Translations under genes and position numbers: made by a program
Shown: piece by piece, positions 1-8,985 of the stretch
How positions within the stretch are numbered: position 1 is the stretch's first letter
How the letters are laid out: each line of letters starts with the position of its first letter
Notes under the pieces: generated by a model
The model's input: only the letters and a program-made list of their open reading frames with translations
Told to the model about the DNA's origin: nothing
The model's database searches: none
From: Pseudomonas sp. S04
Lineage (GTDB): Bacteria; Pseudomonadota; Gammaproteobacteria; Pseudomonadales; Pseudomonadaceae
Length of the DNA stretch: 64,000 bases
Direction: 5' to 3'
Assembly: GCF_009834545.1 (NCBI RefSeq)
Contig: NZ_CP019427.1
Span: forward strand, 496,001 to 560,000

Positions 1-522
1 CAGATTGGCTCCGGGTTTAAGACCAAGGGCGTTGACCGCAGTCTCAAGGCCCTGGCCGCGCTGCCGGCCGAATTGCGTAAACGCACGCGGCTGTTTGTAA
101 TTGGCCAGGATGACCCCAAAGTATTCCAGTTGCAGAGTGCCGCACTGGGCCTGGGCGATAATGTGCAGTTCCTCAAGGGCCGCAGTGATATCCCGCGGTT
201 CCTGCTCGGTGCCGACCTGTTGATCCACCCGGCGTACAACGAAAACACCGGGACGGTACTGCTCGAAGCGCTGGTGGCCGGGTTGCCGGTGCTCGTCAGC
301 GCGGTGTGCGGTTATGCCCATTACATCGCCGAGGCCGACTGCGGCCTGGTGCTGGACGAGCCCTTCGAGCAGGCGCAACTCACGCAGTACCTGACGACCA
401 TGTTGAGCGATGATGCCGCACGTGCGGCCTGGAGCCGTAATGGCCTGGCCTTCGCTGACACGGCCGACCTTTACAGCATGCCGCAGCACGCGGCGGATGT
501 GATTCTGGCGGAGCAACACTGA
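1..522 (+). CDS. waaG: LPS core glycosyltransferase WaaG, C-terminal part (5' end outside window)
   Basis: The reading frame is open from the first base, so about 173 C-terminal residues are present. They form the second Rossmann lobe of a GT-B (family 4) glycosyltransferase. The nucleotide-sugar signature ENTGTVLLEALVAGLPVL has the E-x7-E spacing. By family and by the following waaP gene this is WaaG, which adds the first outer-core hexose or hexosamine to heptose II at the inner face of the inner membrane. The stop codon overlaps the waaP start (ATGA), so translation is probably coupled. The first in-frame TTG at 73 is internal and is not a start. Confidence 0.9.
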   Translation, partial: QIGSGFKTKGVDRSLKALAALPAELRKRTRLFVIGQDDPKVFQLQSAALGLGDNVQFLKGRSDIPRFLLGADLLIHPAYNENTGTVLLEALVAGLPVLVSAVCGYAHYIAEADCGLVLDEPFEQAQLTQYLTTMLSDDAARAAWSRNGLAFADTADLYSMPQHAADVILAEQH

Positions 523-1328
523 TGAAGTTGATTCTGGCCGAACCGTTCAAGAGCCTGTGGGCCGGACGCGATGCGTTCAGCGCCGTCGAAGGCCTGGAGG
601 GCGAGGTTTACCGTGAACTCGAAGCGCGCCGCACCCTGCGCACCGAAGTCGCTGGCAACGGCTACTTCGTGAAGATTCACCGGGGTATCGGCTGGGGCGA
701 GATCTTCAAGAACCTGCTCACGGCCAAGCTGCCGGTGCTCGGCGCGGGCCAAGAATGGCGGGCGATCCAGCGCTTGCACGAGGCCAGGGTGCCGACCATG
801 ACCGCCGTGGCCTATGGCGAAAAAGGCAGCAACCCCGCTGACCAGCATTCATTCATCATCACCGAAGAGCTGGCGCCGACCGTCAGCCTCGAAGACTTCA
901 GCATCGACTGGGCCCGGCAAGCGCCGGAGCCCCGGCTCAAGCGCGCGCTGATTGCCGAAGTGGCGCGCATGACCGGCATGATGCACCGCGCCGGGGTCAA
1001 TCACCGCGACTGCTATATCTGCCATTTTCTGCTGCACACCGACAAGCCGGTCACGGCTGAGGACTTCAAGCTCTCGATCATCGACCTGCATCGGGCCCAG
1101 ACCCGCCCGGCGATCACCCGGCGCTGGCGCAACAAGGACCTGGCCGCGCTGTACTTCTCGGCACTGGACATCGGCCTGACTCGCCGCGATAAGCTGCGTT
1201 TCCTCAAGGGTTATTTCCTGCTGCCGTTGCGCCAGATCCTGCGTGAAGAAGCCTCGCTGCTGGCCTGGCTCGAGGGCAAGGCGAACAAACTGTACGAGCG
1301 CAAACAGCGCTATGGGGATGCGCTCTGA
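522..1328 (+). CDS. waaP: LPS core heptose(I) kinase WaaP
   Basis: A 268-residue kinase, the usual length for WaaP/RfaP. It phosphorylates heptose I of the inner core, a modification that is essential in P. aeruginosa and contributes to outer-membrane integrity. The kinase landmarks are intact: the catalytic loop HRDCYICHFL has Asp163, and the metal-binding aspartate lies in SIIDLHR. The start overlaps the waaG stop and the stop overlaps the next kinase gene (ATGA at both ends), so it belongs to the core operon. Confidence 0.96.
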   Translation: MKLILAEPFKSLWAGRDAFSAVEGLEGEVYRELEARRTLRTEVAGNGYFVKIHRGIGWGEIFKNLLTAKLPVLGAGQEWRAIQRLHEARVPTMTAVAYGEKGSNPADQHSFIITEELAPTVSLEDFSIDWARQAPEPRLKRALIAEVARMTGMMHRAGVNHRDCYICHFLLHTDKPVTAEDFKLSIIDLHRAQTRPAITRRWRNKDLAALYFSALDIGLTRRDKLRFLKGYFLLPLRQILREEASLLAWLEGKANKLYERKQRYGDAL

Positions 1329-2080
1329 TGACTGATTTTCTAGCCGCCGAGGACCGCGAGCGGTTCGAACGCCACGGGCTTGCCACGTTCGATGCGCTGT
1401 GGGCGCGGGAACTGGAAGCGGTGGACGAGCCCAACACCTCGGGTGGGGGCTGGAGCAGCGTGTTCCGCCTGGACCTGGACGGCCAGGGGTATTACCTCAA
1501 GCGCCAGAGCAACTACCTGACCCGGACCCTGCACCGACCCTTCGGCGAACCGAGCTTTGCCCGGGAATTTCGCAACATCAGTCGTTACCGGCAGTTGGGG
1601 GTTCCGGCGCTTGAGGCGGTGTTCTTTGGCGAGCGCAAAGTCGCCGGCGAAGTCCGCGCGATCCTGCTGACGCGGGCGCTGGATGGCTGGAGCGACCTGG
1701 ATGCGCTGCTGCAACAATGGCCGCAGCTCAGCGCCGGGCAACAGGCGGCGATCCTGCGCGCCTGCGGCTTGTTGGCGCGACGGCTGCACGGCGTGCGCCA
1801 GGTGCATGGCTGCTTTTATCCCAAGCACATCTTCTTGCAGGCCGATGGCGAAGGCTACCGGGCGCAACTGATCGACCTGGAGAAAACCCGCCCGCTGCTG
1901 TTTGGCCAGCGCGACCGGGTCAAGGATCTGGAGCCGTTGTTGCGCCGAGCGCCGGTCTGGAGCACCGAGAATGTGCGCAGCTTGCTGGCGGCGTACCTGG
2001 ATCAACCCGCCGACAGTGCGCTGGTGGATGCCTGGCTGCAGCGCTTGTCCGCTCGACGCAGTCATAAGGGGACGCGTTGA
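1328..2080 (+). CDS. InaA-family LPS kinase-like protein
   Basis: 250 residues of the Kdo/WaaP (InaA) kinase clan. The ATP-side lysine is visible at about residue 58 (YYLKRQ) and the metal-binding aspartate at 183 (LIDLEKTR). The catalytic-loop position reads VHGCFYPKHIFL (His160-Gly-Cys), so the usual HRD aspartate is absent. From memory this HGC-YPKH form is typical of InaA proteins. The neighbours imply a role in core phosphorylation (a WapP or WapQ counterpart). Whether it is catalytic or an accessory pseudokinase cannot be told from sequence. It overlaps waaP by 4 bases and touches the next start (TGATG). Confidence 0.85.
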   Translation: MTDFLAAEDRERFERHGLATFDALWARELEAVDEPNTSGGGWSSVFRLDLDGQGYYLKRQSNYLTRTLHRPFGEPSFAREFRNISRYRQLGVPALEAVFFGERKVAGEVRAILLTRALDGWSDLDALLQQWPQLSAGQQAAILRACGLLARRLHGVRQVHGCFYPKHIFLQADGEGYRAQLIDLEKTRPLLFGQRDRVKDLEPLLRRAPVWSTENVRSLLAAYLDQPADSALVDAWLQRLSARRSHKGTR

Positions 2081-3522
2081 TGCGTTTGTCTGAACTGAAA
2101 AACGCCGGACGCACCCCACAACTGCCGTTGAGCCTGGAGTTGGCCGATGCCGCGGGCCCGGCGCAGTTGCAACTGCTCAGTCTGCTGCGGGTGCTGCCCG
2201 GCCAGCGCTATGTCGGGGCCGGGGTCTGGCGCGGGCGTCCGGTGTTGGCCAAGTTGCTGGTGGGCCGCAAGGCGGCGCGGCATTTCCAGCGTGAGCTGGA
2301 CGGTGTGCGCCTGCTCGCGGCCCAAGGCCTGACCACCCCGTTGTTGCTGGCTGACGGCCTGAAAGAAGGCGAGGGCGGCTGGTTGCTGTTCGAACTGCTC
2401 GAGGGCGCGCACAGCCTGGGCGACGCCTGGCAACAGGTCGAAGCCCTGCCAGTGCTGGCGGATGAGCAAAGCGAAGTGCTGGCCGAGGCGCTGGCCGCCA
2501 TTGGCCAGATGCACAGCAAGGGCCTGTGGCAATCGGACCTGCACCTGGACAATCTGCTGCGCCACGGTGGTCGGCTGTATTTGATCGACGGTGCCGGGAT
2601 TCATGCCGAAACCGCGGGGCAGCCGTTGTCGCGGCAAAAGGTCCTGGAAAACCTCGGGGTGTTTTTTGCCCAGTTGCCCAAGACGCTGGAGCCGTTCACC
2701 GAAGAGTTGCTGGTGCATTACCTGCTGAGCAATGGCGAGCACGCGTTGCCGCTCGAAGCCTTGCAGAAGCAGGTACGCAAGATTCGTAGCTGGCGACTCA
2801 AGGATTACCTGATCAAGGTTGGCCGCGAGTGCTCGCTGTTCGCCGTGCAGCGCGGGGCCTTTGGGTTGCGTGCGATTCGCCGCGACGAAGAGGCCGCCAT
2901 GTTGCCGGTGCTGGAGCAGGCCGATGCCTTGCTCGACCAGGGGCATCTGTACAAGACCGGCGGCGCGGCGAGTGTGGGCAAGGTTGAGGTGGGTGGTCGT
3001 ACGCTGGTGGTCAAGCGCTACAACATCAAGGGGTTTGCCCACTGGCTCAAGCGTTTCTGGCGTCCGAGCCGCGCCTGGCATTCCTGGCGCGAGGGCAATC
3101 GCCTGGCGTTCCTCGGCATCGCCACGCCCAAGCCGCTGGCGTTGCTGGAAAAACGGTTTTTCTGGCTGCGCAGCCGGGCCTACCTGATCACCGAGTATCT
3201 GCCGGGGCCGGACATCATTGAGCGTTTTGCGCCCTATGTGGAAAGTGGCGAGGCGCCTGAGGCTGAGTTGGTGGCGCTGGATCAACTGTTTGCCGAGTTG
3301 ATCGCCGAGCGCATCAGTCATGGTGATTTCAAGGGGCATAACCTGTTCTGGGACCGGGATCGCTGGTCGTTGATTGACCTGGATTCGATGTGTCAGCACG
3401 CTTCACTCAGTAGTTTTGCGCCGGCTTATGCGCGGGATCGGGCGCGGTTCATGCGTAATTGGGGTGAGGGGTCGGCGTTGTATCGGGTGATTGATCAGCG
3501 GTTGCCCAAGCAGGTGGCTTGA
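2080..3522 (+). CDS. Tandem double-kinase LPS core protein
   Basis: 480 residues with two kinase-like units in one chain. Unit one (about 1-245) has catalytic loop QSDLHLDNLL (Asp153) and LIDGAG (Asp170). Unit two (about 285-480) has VVKRYN (Lys312), catalytic loop HGDFKGHNLF (Asp416) and LIDLDS (Asp433). Both units therefore keep plausible catalytic residues. ATG 2080 is chosen over TTG 2077 because an AAGGGG ribosome site lies just upstream and the ATG overlaps the previous stop. The neighbours place it among the core heptose kinases. The substrate of each half is unknown. It is the last gene before a 198-base gap with a new promoter candidate. Confidence 0.87.
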   Translation: MRLSELKNAGRTPQLPLSLELADAAGPAQLQLLSLLRVLPGQRYVGAGVWRGRPVLAKLLVGRKAARHFQRELDGVRLLAAQGLTTPLLLADGLKEGEGGWLLFELLEGAHSLGDAWQQVEALPVLADEQSEVLAEALAAIGQMHSKGLWQSDLHLDNLLRHGGRLYLIDGAGIHAETAGQPLSRQKVLENLGVFFAQLPKTLEPFTEELLVHYLLSNGEHALPLEALQKQVRKIRSWRLKDYLIKVGRECSLFAVQRGAFGLRAIRRDEEAAMLPVLEQADALLDQGHLYKTGGAASVGKVEVGGRTLVVKRYNIKGFAHWLKRFWRPSRAWHSWREGNRLAFLGIATPKPLALLEKRFFWLRSRAYLITEYLPGPDIIERFAPYVESGEAPEAELVALDQLFAELIAERISHGDFKGHNLFWDRDRWSLIDLDSMCQHASLSSFAPAYARDRARFMRNWGEGSALYRVIDQRLPKQVA

Positions 3523-3558
3523 CTCTTTTTTTTGGAGGGGTATACCCCAACCCCCCGT

Positions 3559-3604
3559 AGCAGCTGTCGAGCCCGCGAGGCTGTGTTCGAGGACGCAGTC
3601 CTCG
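3559..3604. repeat. Degenerate dispersed hairpin repeat after the kinase cluster
   Basis: GTAGCAGCTGTCGAGCCCGC followed by a perfect hairpin CGAGGAC-gca-GTCCTCG at 3588-3604. The leading part resembles a dispersed intergenic palindromic family of fluorescens-group genomes (recognised from memory). There is no T-run, so it is not a classical terminator, although it ends the upstream transcription unit. Confidence 0.5.
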
Positions 3605-3623
3605 CCGCCCGTCATCTTTACGC

Positions 3624-3629
3624 TATAAT
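3624..3629 (+). promoter_or_regulatory. Candidate sigma-70 -10 box before the carbamoyltransferase gene
   Basis: A perfect TATAAT lies 92 bases upstream of the GTG start at 3721, in the only sizeable gap of this part of the core locus. No good -35 hexamer is visible 17 bases upstream, so the call is tentative. It would give a 5' leader of about 85 bases. Confidence 0.4.
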
Positions 3630-3720
3630 CTCGCCCTTTAGCTGTTTCTCGCCTTGGTGCGGGGACACATTATTTCCAGGCGCACGTCGCCTGCATGCAG
3701 ACTAAAGAGGCTAGACCCCT

Positions 3721-5478
3721 GTGGCATTGACGATTCTTGGCCTGTCCGGCGCCCTTAGCCATGATCCTTCCGCAGCGCTGTACATCGACGGCAAGCTGGT
3801 CGCGGCTGCTGAAGAAGAGCGCTTCGTACGCGATAAACATGCAAAGAACCGCATGCCTTACGAATCGGCGAAGTTCTGCTTGGAACAGGCCGGTATCAAA
3901 CCTTCAGACGTTGACGTAGTCGCGATCCCGTTCGCCCCGATCAGCCTGTTCGGCAAGGCCCGCTGGCAGTACGCCAAGCGTTACTGGTACGCCCCGGATC
4001 GCGCACTTGACGCGATCCTGATGGGCAACCGTCGCTACAAGCGCTATCGCAACAAGATCGTCTGGTGCCTGGAGCAACTGGGCTTCGATCCGAAGAAAAT
4101 CAAGATCGAGCCGGTCGAGCACCACTTGGCCCACGCCTCCAGCGCTTATCACTGCTCCGGTTTCAAAGAGAAAACCGCGATCCTGGGTATCGACGGCAAG
4201 GGCGAGTACGCCACGACCTTCTTCGGTTACGGCGAAAACGGCAAGATTCACAAGATCAAGGAATTCTTCGATCCGGACTCCCTCGGCGGCCTGTATGGCG
4301 CGATCACCGAGTTTCTCGGCTTCGACATGCTCGACGGTGAGTTCAAGGTCATGGGCATGGCGCCGTACGGTGACGCCAGCAAATACGATTTCTCGCGCCT
4401 GGCTTCGTTCGAAAACGGCGAGTTGGTGATCAACACCGACTACGCCAACGTCATCGGCCTGCGTCGTTATAAAGAGAAGGGCAAGGGTTACTACTTCTCG
4501 CCGAAGCTGATCGAGTGGCTGGGTCCCAAGCGCGAAGGTGACATCGCCGACGAGCCTTACATCCACTACGCCGCCAGCATTCAAGCGCTGTTCGAAAAAA
4601 TTTCGCTGCAGATGATCGATCACTACCTGGGCGACGTGCTCAAGGAAACCGGCAAGCTGGCCTATGCCGGTGGCTGTGCGTTGAACGTCAAGCTGAACCA
4701 GAAAATCATTGCTCGCGACGACGTCAAAGAGCTGTTTGTGCAGCCTGCATCCGGCGATGCCGGTACCGCAGTTGGCGCTGCTGCCTACGTGTCCCACGCC
4801 CGTGGCGTACCGGTCGAGAAGATGGAACACGTCTACCTCGGCCCCTCGTACAGCAACGAAGACGTGATCGCCGCGTGTGCCCGTCACCCGAGCAAGCCTG
4901 CTTGGCGCAAGCTTGAGAACATGCCGGAAAACATCGCCAAGATCATGGTCGATGGCAACCCGGTAGCCTGGTTCCAGGGGCGCATGGAGTTCGGTCCGCG
5001 TGCCCTTGGTGGTCGTTCGATCATCGGTTGCCCGAGCGCCGTTGGCGTGGCTGACCGGATCAACCACCAGATCAAGTTCCGCGAGCGCTGGAGGCCTTTC
5101 TGCCCGTCGATGCTCGACACCGTGGCGCCGCAGATGATCAAGATCGATCACCCGGCCCCCTTCATGACCTTCACCTTCGAAGTGGCTGAAGAGTGGAAGA
5201 CCCGCGTGCCGGAAGTCGTCCATGAAGACGGCACCTCCCGAGCCCAGGTGCTCAAGCGTGAGTACAACCCACGCTACTACGACATGATGAAAGCCCTGGA
5301 AGTGCTGACCGGCAACGGTGTGTCGCTCAATACCTCGCTCAACCGTCGTGGCGAACCGATGATCTGCTCGCCGACCGACGCGCTGAACATGTTCTTCGGT
5401 TCCGATCTACAGTATTTGATCATGGAAGACATTCTCGTGGTCAAAGACGGCGCGGACGCTTATGACACGCTCGGCTGA
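3721..5478 (+). CDS. wapO: LPS core carbamoyltransferase (NodU/CmcH family)
   Basis: 585 residues, full length for the NodU/CmcH O-carbamoyltransferases. The N-terminal domain is of the Kae1/HSP70-actin type, with the family blocks HHLAHASSAYHCS (about 138-150) and MGMAPYGD. The C-terminal domain has WFQGRMEFGPRALGGRS. The enzyme makes carbamoyl-adenylate from carbamoyl phosphate and ATP and transfers the carbamoyl group to a sugar hydroxyl, in Pseudomonas a core heptose. The GTG start fits the conserved N-terminus MALTILGLSGALSHDPSAAL, and an AGAGG motif lies upstream. The end overlaps the next gene by 17 bases. The symbol is by synteny with PAO1 PA5005. Confidence 0.9.
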   Translation: MALTILGLSGALSHDPSAALYIDGKLVAAAEEERFVRDKHAKNRMPYESAKFCLEQAGIKPSDVDVVAIPFAPISLFGKARWQYAKRYWYAPDRALDAILMGNRRYKRYRNKIVWCLEQLGFDPKKIKIEPVEHHLAHASSAYHCSGFKEKTAILGIDGKGEYATTFFGYGENGKIHKIKEFFDPDSLGGLYGAITEFLGFDMLDGEFKVMGMAPYGDASKYDFSRLASFENGELVINTDYANVIGLRRYKEKGKGYYFSPKLIEWLGPKREGDIADEPYIHYAASIQALFEKISLQMIDHYLGDVLKETGKLAYAGGCALNVKLNQKIIARDDVKELFVQPASGDAGTAVGAAAYVSHARGVPVEKMEHVYLGPSYSNEDVIAACARHPSKPAWRKLENMPENIAKIMVDGNPVAWFQGRMEFGPRALGGRSIIGCPSAVGVADRINHQIKFRERWRPFCPSMLDTVAPQMIKIDHPAPFMTFTFEVAEEWKTRVPEVVHEDGTSRAQVLKREYNPRYYDMMKALEVLTGNGVSLNTSLNRRGEPMICSPTDALNMFFGSDLQYLIMEDILVVKDGADAYDTLG

Positions 5479-6592
5479 GCGCCATGTCCTGCAGTTCTGT
5501 CACGGCTATGACGGGCCGTTCCTGGACTGCGCCCGGCAGTACGCCAGCCTGTTTGCGGGCTCCGGTTATCGTGTGACCACGGTGTTCCTCACCGGGGTGG
5601 CCGATGCCGAAGTCGCAGCCGGCTGCGCGTCTGACGAAGTGCTGTTCATGGAATACAGCTCCAAGGCCATTCGTGGCCTGAAGCTGGGCGCGATTGCCGA
5701 TCTGCGCAAGATCGCCCAGTCGCGCCAGTTCAGTTTCTGTATCGCCCACCGGTTCAAGCCGATCTACATCGCCTTGCTCGCCACGGCGCTGCCGGTGATT
5801 GGCGTGCACCACGCCTTTGGTGACTACCAGCGGCGTACGCGCAAGCTGTTTGCGCAGATTTTCCGCAAGCGTCTGAGCCTGCTCGGGGTCTCTGACGCGG
5901 TGCGCGACGACATGCGCCGCTGCCTGCCGAAATGGCCGGCAGCACGCATTCAAACGCTCTACAACCGTATCGATGTCGACGCCTTGCAGGCCAGCCAGCT
6001 GTCCTTCGCCCAGGCGCGGGAAGAGTTGGGCCTGTCGCCGGATGCCTGGGTGGTCGGCAACGTTGGCCGCCTGCACCCGGACAAGGACCAGGCCACGCTG
6101 CTCCACGGCTTTGCCCAGGCTTTGCCAGGCTTGCCGGTCGATAGCCAACTGGCGATTCTCGGCACCGGCCGCCTGGAGCAGGACCTCAAGGAACTGGCCC
6201 GCGAACTGGGGATCGGCGATCGCGTGTTGTTCCTCGGCCAAGTGCCTGAAGCGCGTCGCTACTTCCGCGCTTTTGATGTGTTTGCCTTGAGCTCCGACCA
6301 TGAACCTTTTGGCATGGTGCTACTCGAAGCCATGGCGGCCGGCGTGCCGTTGTTGGCCACGGCGTGTGGCGGGGCCAAGGAAGTGGTCGAAGGCGTCGGT
6401 ATCCTGTTTCCTCTGGGCGACGCCGAGCACCTGGCGCAAGGGCTGCAACACCTGGCCCGGATGGACCAGCGGGAGCGCCAGTTGTGCGCCGAGCTGATGC
6501 TTGAGCGCCTGCGCCAGCAATTTTCCGATCGCGCGGTACGCGAGGCGTTCTGGCGTCTGCCGCCTGTCATTGATCTGACGACGAGGGCTTGA
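5462..6592 (+). CDS. wapH: LPS core glycosyltransferase, family 4 (WapH-like)
   Basis: 376 residues, GT-B fold. The N-terminal lobe begins LQFCHGYDGPFLDCARQY. The C-terminal lobe carries GNVGRLHPDKD and the nucleotide-sugar signature EPFGMVLLEAMAAGVPLLAT. It is expected to add an outer-core hexose at the cytoplasmic face of the inner membrane. It starts inside the carbamoyltransferase gene (17-base overlap) and its end overlaps the next start by 4 bases. The symbol rests on position (PA5004 in PAO1); the exact sugar is not readable from the sequence. Confidence 0.85.
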   Translation: MTRSAERHVLQFCHGYDGPFLDCARQYASLFAGSGYRVTTVFLTGVADAEVAAGCASDEVLFMEYSSKAIRGLKLGAIADLRKIAQSRQFSFCIAHRFKPIYIALLATALPVIGVHHAFGDYQRRTRKLFAQIFRKRLSLLGVSDAVRDDMRRCLPKWPAARIQTLYNRIDVDALQASQLSFAQAREELGLSPDAWVVGNVGRLHPDKDQATLLHGFAQALPGLPVDSQLAILGTGRLEQDLKELARELGIGDRVLFLGQVPEARRYFRAFDVFALSSDHEPFGMVLLEAMAAGVPLLATACGGAKEVVEGVGILFPLGDAEHLAQGLQHLARMDQRERQLCAELMLERLRQQFSDRAVREAFWRLPPVIDLTTRA

Positions 6593-7488
6593 TGCTCAAC
6601 CGATTCCAAGGCTGGCGCGAACGCGGCTGGTCCGTTGTCGACGCGTCGACCTATTGCGACGCCTGGCAACGTTGGGGGGGCAGCGTCGCGACTCACCCGC
6701 TGGTGGTCGAGCGCCTGGCTGACCTGGCCGGTATTCCCGTACGTTACCTGGCCTGGGAGCAGGGCGGCGAGCTGCAGGCGGCGATCCCGACCTGGGGCCG
6801 CGACCTGGCCTTGTCCAAGGATGTGCTCAAGCGTCATGGCAAGAAAGGTCTGTTTGACCTCGGCAATGCCGAGTTGATTCTGCCGGCCGCCCCCGATGCC
6901 CAGGCCGTGCTGCGCCATCGTGCCCGCTACTTGTCGGCGCTCAATGAAGGTCGTTTCACCGGCCTCAGGCTGCAAGCCGAGCAATTGGCGATGGCACGCA
7001 CACCCGAAGAACTGTCGAAGAAATTTCGCTACAACCAGCGCCGTGAACTGCGCTTGCTGGAAGAAGCGGGCGGCGTGGTGCGGCCGGTCAGCGAGTTTTC
7101 CAGCAGCGAACTGGCCGCTATCTACTGCGATCTGTTCCAGCGCCGCTGGGGTTTCCCAGCCACGGGTGCGGCGCGCATGAGCGAGGTGCTGGAGTTGCTG
7201 CGCGAGTTGTTGATCGGTTCGGTGATCTTCCTCAACGATGCGCCGATTGCGATCCAGCTGGTGTACCGGGTGCAAGCGCCGCAGTGGATCAGCGTCGAGT
7301 ACATCAATGGCGGGGTCGACCCCGAGACCCGTGAGTTCAGCCCCGGTAGCGTGCTGAGCTTTCTCAACACACAAAGTGCCTGGGAGCAGGCGCGGGCAGT
7401 CGACAAGCCGTTGCGCTTTTCGTTTGGTCGCGCAGATCGTGAATACAAGGACCGTTGGTGCAACCCCGTGCCCGTCTTCACTGTATGA
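6589..7488 (+). CDS. mig-14: Mig-14 family antimicrobial-peptide resistance protein
   Basis: 299 residues, full length for the Mig-14 family. The protein appears cytosolic or peripheral with no signal peptide, and it has a GNAT-like C-terminal half (about residues 130-290). In Salmonella and P. aeruginosa the family is tied to survival against cationic antimicrobial peptides, with an unknown biochemical role. Its place inside the LPS core operon (PA5003 position) suggests action on the envelope. It overlaps both neighbours by 4 bases. Confidence 0.88.
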   Translation: MMLNRFQGWRERGWSVVDASTYCDAWQRWGGSVATHPLVVERLADLAGIPVRYLAWEQGGELQAAIPTWGRDLALSKDVLKRHGKKGLFDLGNAELILPAAPDAQAVLRHRARYLSALNEGRFTGLRLQAEQLAMARTPEELSKKFRYNQRRELRLLEEAGGVVRPVSEFSSSELAAIYCDLFQRRWGFPATGAARMSEVLELLRELLIGSVIFLNDAPIAIQLVYRVQAPQWISVEYINGGVDPETREFSPGSVLSFLNTQSAWEQARAVDKPLRFSFGRADREYKDRWCNPVPVFTV

Positions 7489-8900
7489 GCCAGCCCATGA
7501 GTCGCAAGCAGCAACTGCTCAAGCGTCATCGACGCAACAAACGCATCGGCCTGTTGATCACTCTGGTGCTGTTGGTCGGCATCGGCGTGCTGCTGGCCTG
7601 GTGGGTGCCGCTGGTGCTGGCGGTGCTGGCCTGGGTCGCCCACGAGGCCTGGTTCGCCGACCATTTGTTCTATTCGCCCAAGGACGATTACGTCTACAGC
7701 TTCCCGCCGTACACCCCGCAGCCCAAGGTTCGCCTGGACGGGGACCGGCTGTTGCTGGATGAGGGCGTGATCCTGGCGGACGACACCACGCTGGTCCTGG
7801 CCGTGCAGGTCAAGAGCACCTGGCTGGGGCGCTTTTTCGACCCGGTGGTCGAGCTGGCTGGCGGTGATCAGCCGGATCGGCAAGTCTTCGAACGCGGGGT
7901 CAGTGGCCTGCGTTACCTCAACCTCAGTGGCCAGGCGCAGGTTCTGTCTGCCGGTCAGTTGCGCTTGCGTGGGCATTTCTGCCGGCTGGCCGGGGAGCCG
8001 CTGCTGTGGTCGATCGAACAACCGGACTACCGCCAGCAGCGGGTCATGGTGATTGCGCCCCATGCCGATGATGCCGAACTCGCCGCATTCGGCCTGTACA
8101 GCCAGGCTGCCGAGACCTGGATCGTTACCCTGACGGCCGGTGAAATCGAAGCCGAACATTATCAGGCGATGGGCCTGGACAAGGTCCAGGCATCGCGGCT
8201 CAAGGGCCGTCTGCGCGCCTGGGACAGTATTACGGTGCCCCGTTGGGCCGGTGTGCCCGAGGCGCACTGCGTGCAGTTGGGGTATTTCTGCCTGCAGTTG
8301 CCTGCCATGCAGGCGGCACCGCAACAGCCGGTGGCCTCCCGCGAGGCCGAACTGGGCGATATCCGCGCCTTCCGCCGGTTCAACCCGTTTACCTTGCCGG
8401 GCGACCTCGACGGCCGCCCGACCTGGAACAATCTGCTGGCCGATCTGCGCGAAGTCCTGCTCAAGGCGCGCCCTGAGGTGATCGTGCTGCCCCACAGCTC
8501 GCTCGATCCCCACCCTGACCACATCTGTGCCCAGCAAGCGGTGCTGGAGGCGTTGCAGGGGCTTGAGTGGCAGCCCTCGGTACTGCTCGGCTACGCTAAT
8601 CACCTGCACGACAACGATCGCTGGCCCATGGGCGACTCCGGTGCCGGGATTGCCTTGCCGCCGGTGTTCGACGGGTCGCAGGTGCTGCAGCCGTATTGCC
8701 TGAGCCTGTCGCTCGAACAGCAGCGGGACAAGGCCATGGCGCTGGGCATGATGCATGACCTGCAGCCCCGCGCACCGTTCAAGCGGCGCTTGCGCCGTGG
8801 CTTGCAGCGCTGGCTGGCAGGGCGTCGGGGTTCGCCCTATGGCGAAAACGAGTTTTTCCGCAAGGCAGTGCGTCGCCACGAGCTGTTCTGGCGTTTGTAA
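7485..8900 (+). CDS. dnpA: DnpA-like PIG-L family de-N-acetylase
   Basis: 471 residues from ATG 7485, preferred over the in-frame TTG at 7455 because it gives the usual ATGA overlap with mig-14. Residues about 14-50 form one or two hydrophobic segments (LLITLVLLVGIGVLLAWW), so it is membrane-anchored. The PIG-L metal-binding motifs are clear: APHADDAE near residue 190, and HSSLDPHPDH near 340. The family removes N-acetyl groups from amino sugars using Zn2+. In P. aeruginosa DnpA has been linked to fluoroquinolone tolerance. Here it probably trims an N-acetyl sugar of the core. Confidence 0.87.
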   Translation: MSQPMSRKQQLLKRHRRNKRIGLLITLVLLVGIGVLLAWWVPLVLAVLAWVAHEAWFADHLFYSPKDDYVYSFPPYTPQPKVRLDGDRLLLDEGVILADDTTLVLAVQVKSTWLGRFFDPVVELAGGDQPDRQVFERGVSGLRYLNLSGQAQVLSAGQLRLRGHFCRLAGEPLLWSIEQPDYRQQRVMVIAPHADDAELAAFGLYSQAAETWIVTLTAGEIEAEHYQAMGLDKVQASRLKGRLRAWDSITVPRWAGVPEAHCVQLGYFCLQLPAMQAAPQQPVASREAELGDIRAFRRFNPFTLPGDLDGRPTWNNLLADLREVLLKARPEVIVLPHSSLDPHPDHICAQQAVLEALQGLEWQPSVLLGYANHLHDNDRWPMGDSGAGIALPPVFDGSQVLQPYCLSLSLEQQRDKAMALGMMHDLQPRAPFKRRLRRGLQRWLAGRRGSPYGENEFFRKAVRRHELFWRL

Positions 8901-8985
8901 TTATGTATTGCGGGACATCTTTCTACTGAGATCGTGGGTTAATCTCTGCACTTTTTTTGGGCTGGCGGGCACTGCAAGGAAAACG

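Noticed and set aside
2062-3399. 445-codon minus-strand open frame opposite the double kinase
   Set aside because: Gln/Leu/Ala-rich shadow translation without motifs; the plus strand carries complete kinase motifs.
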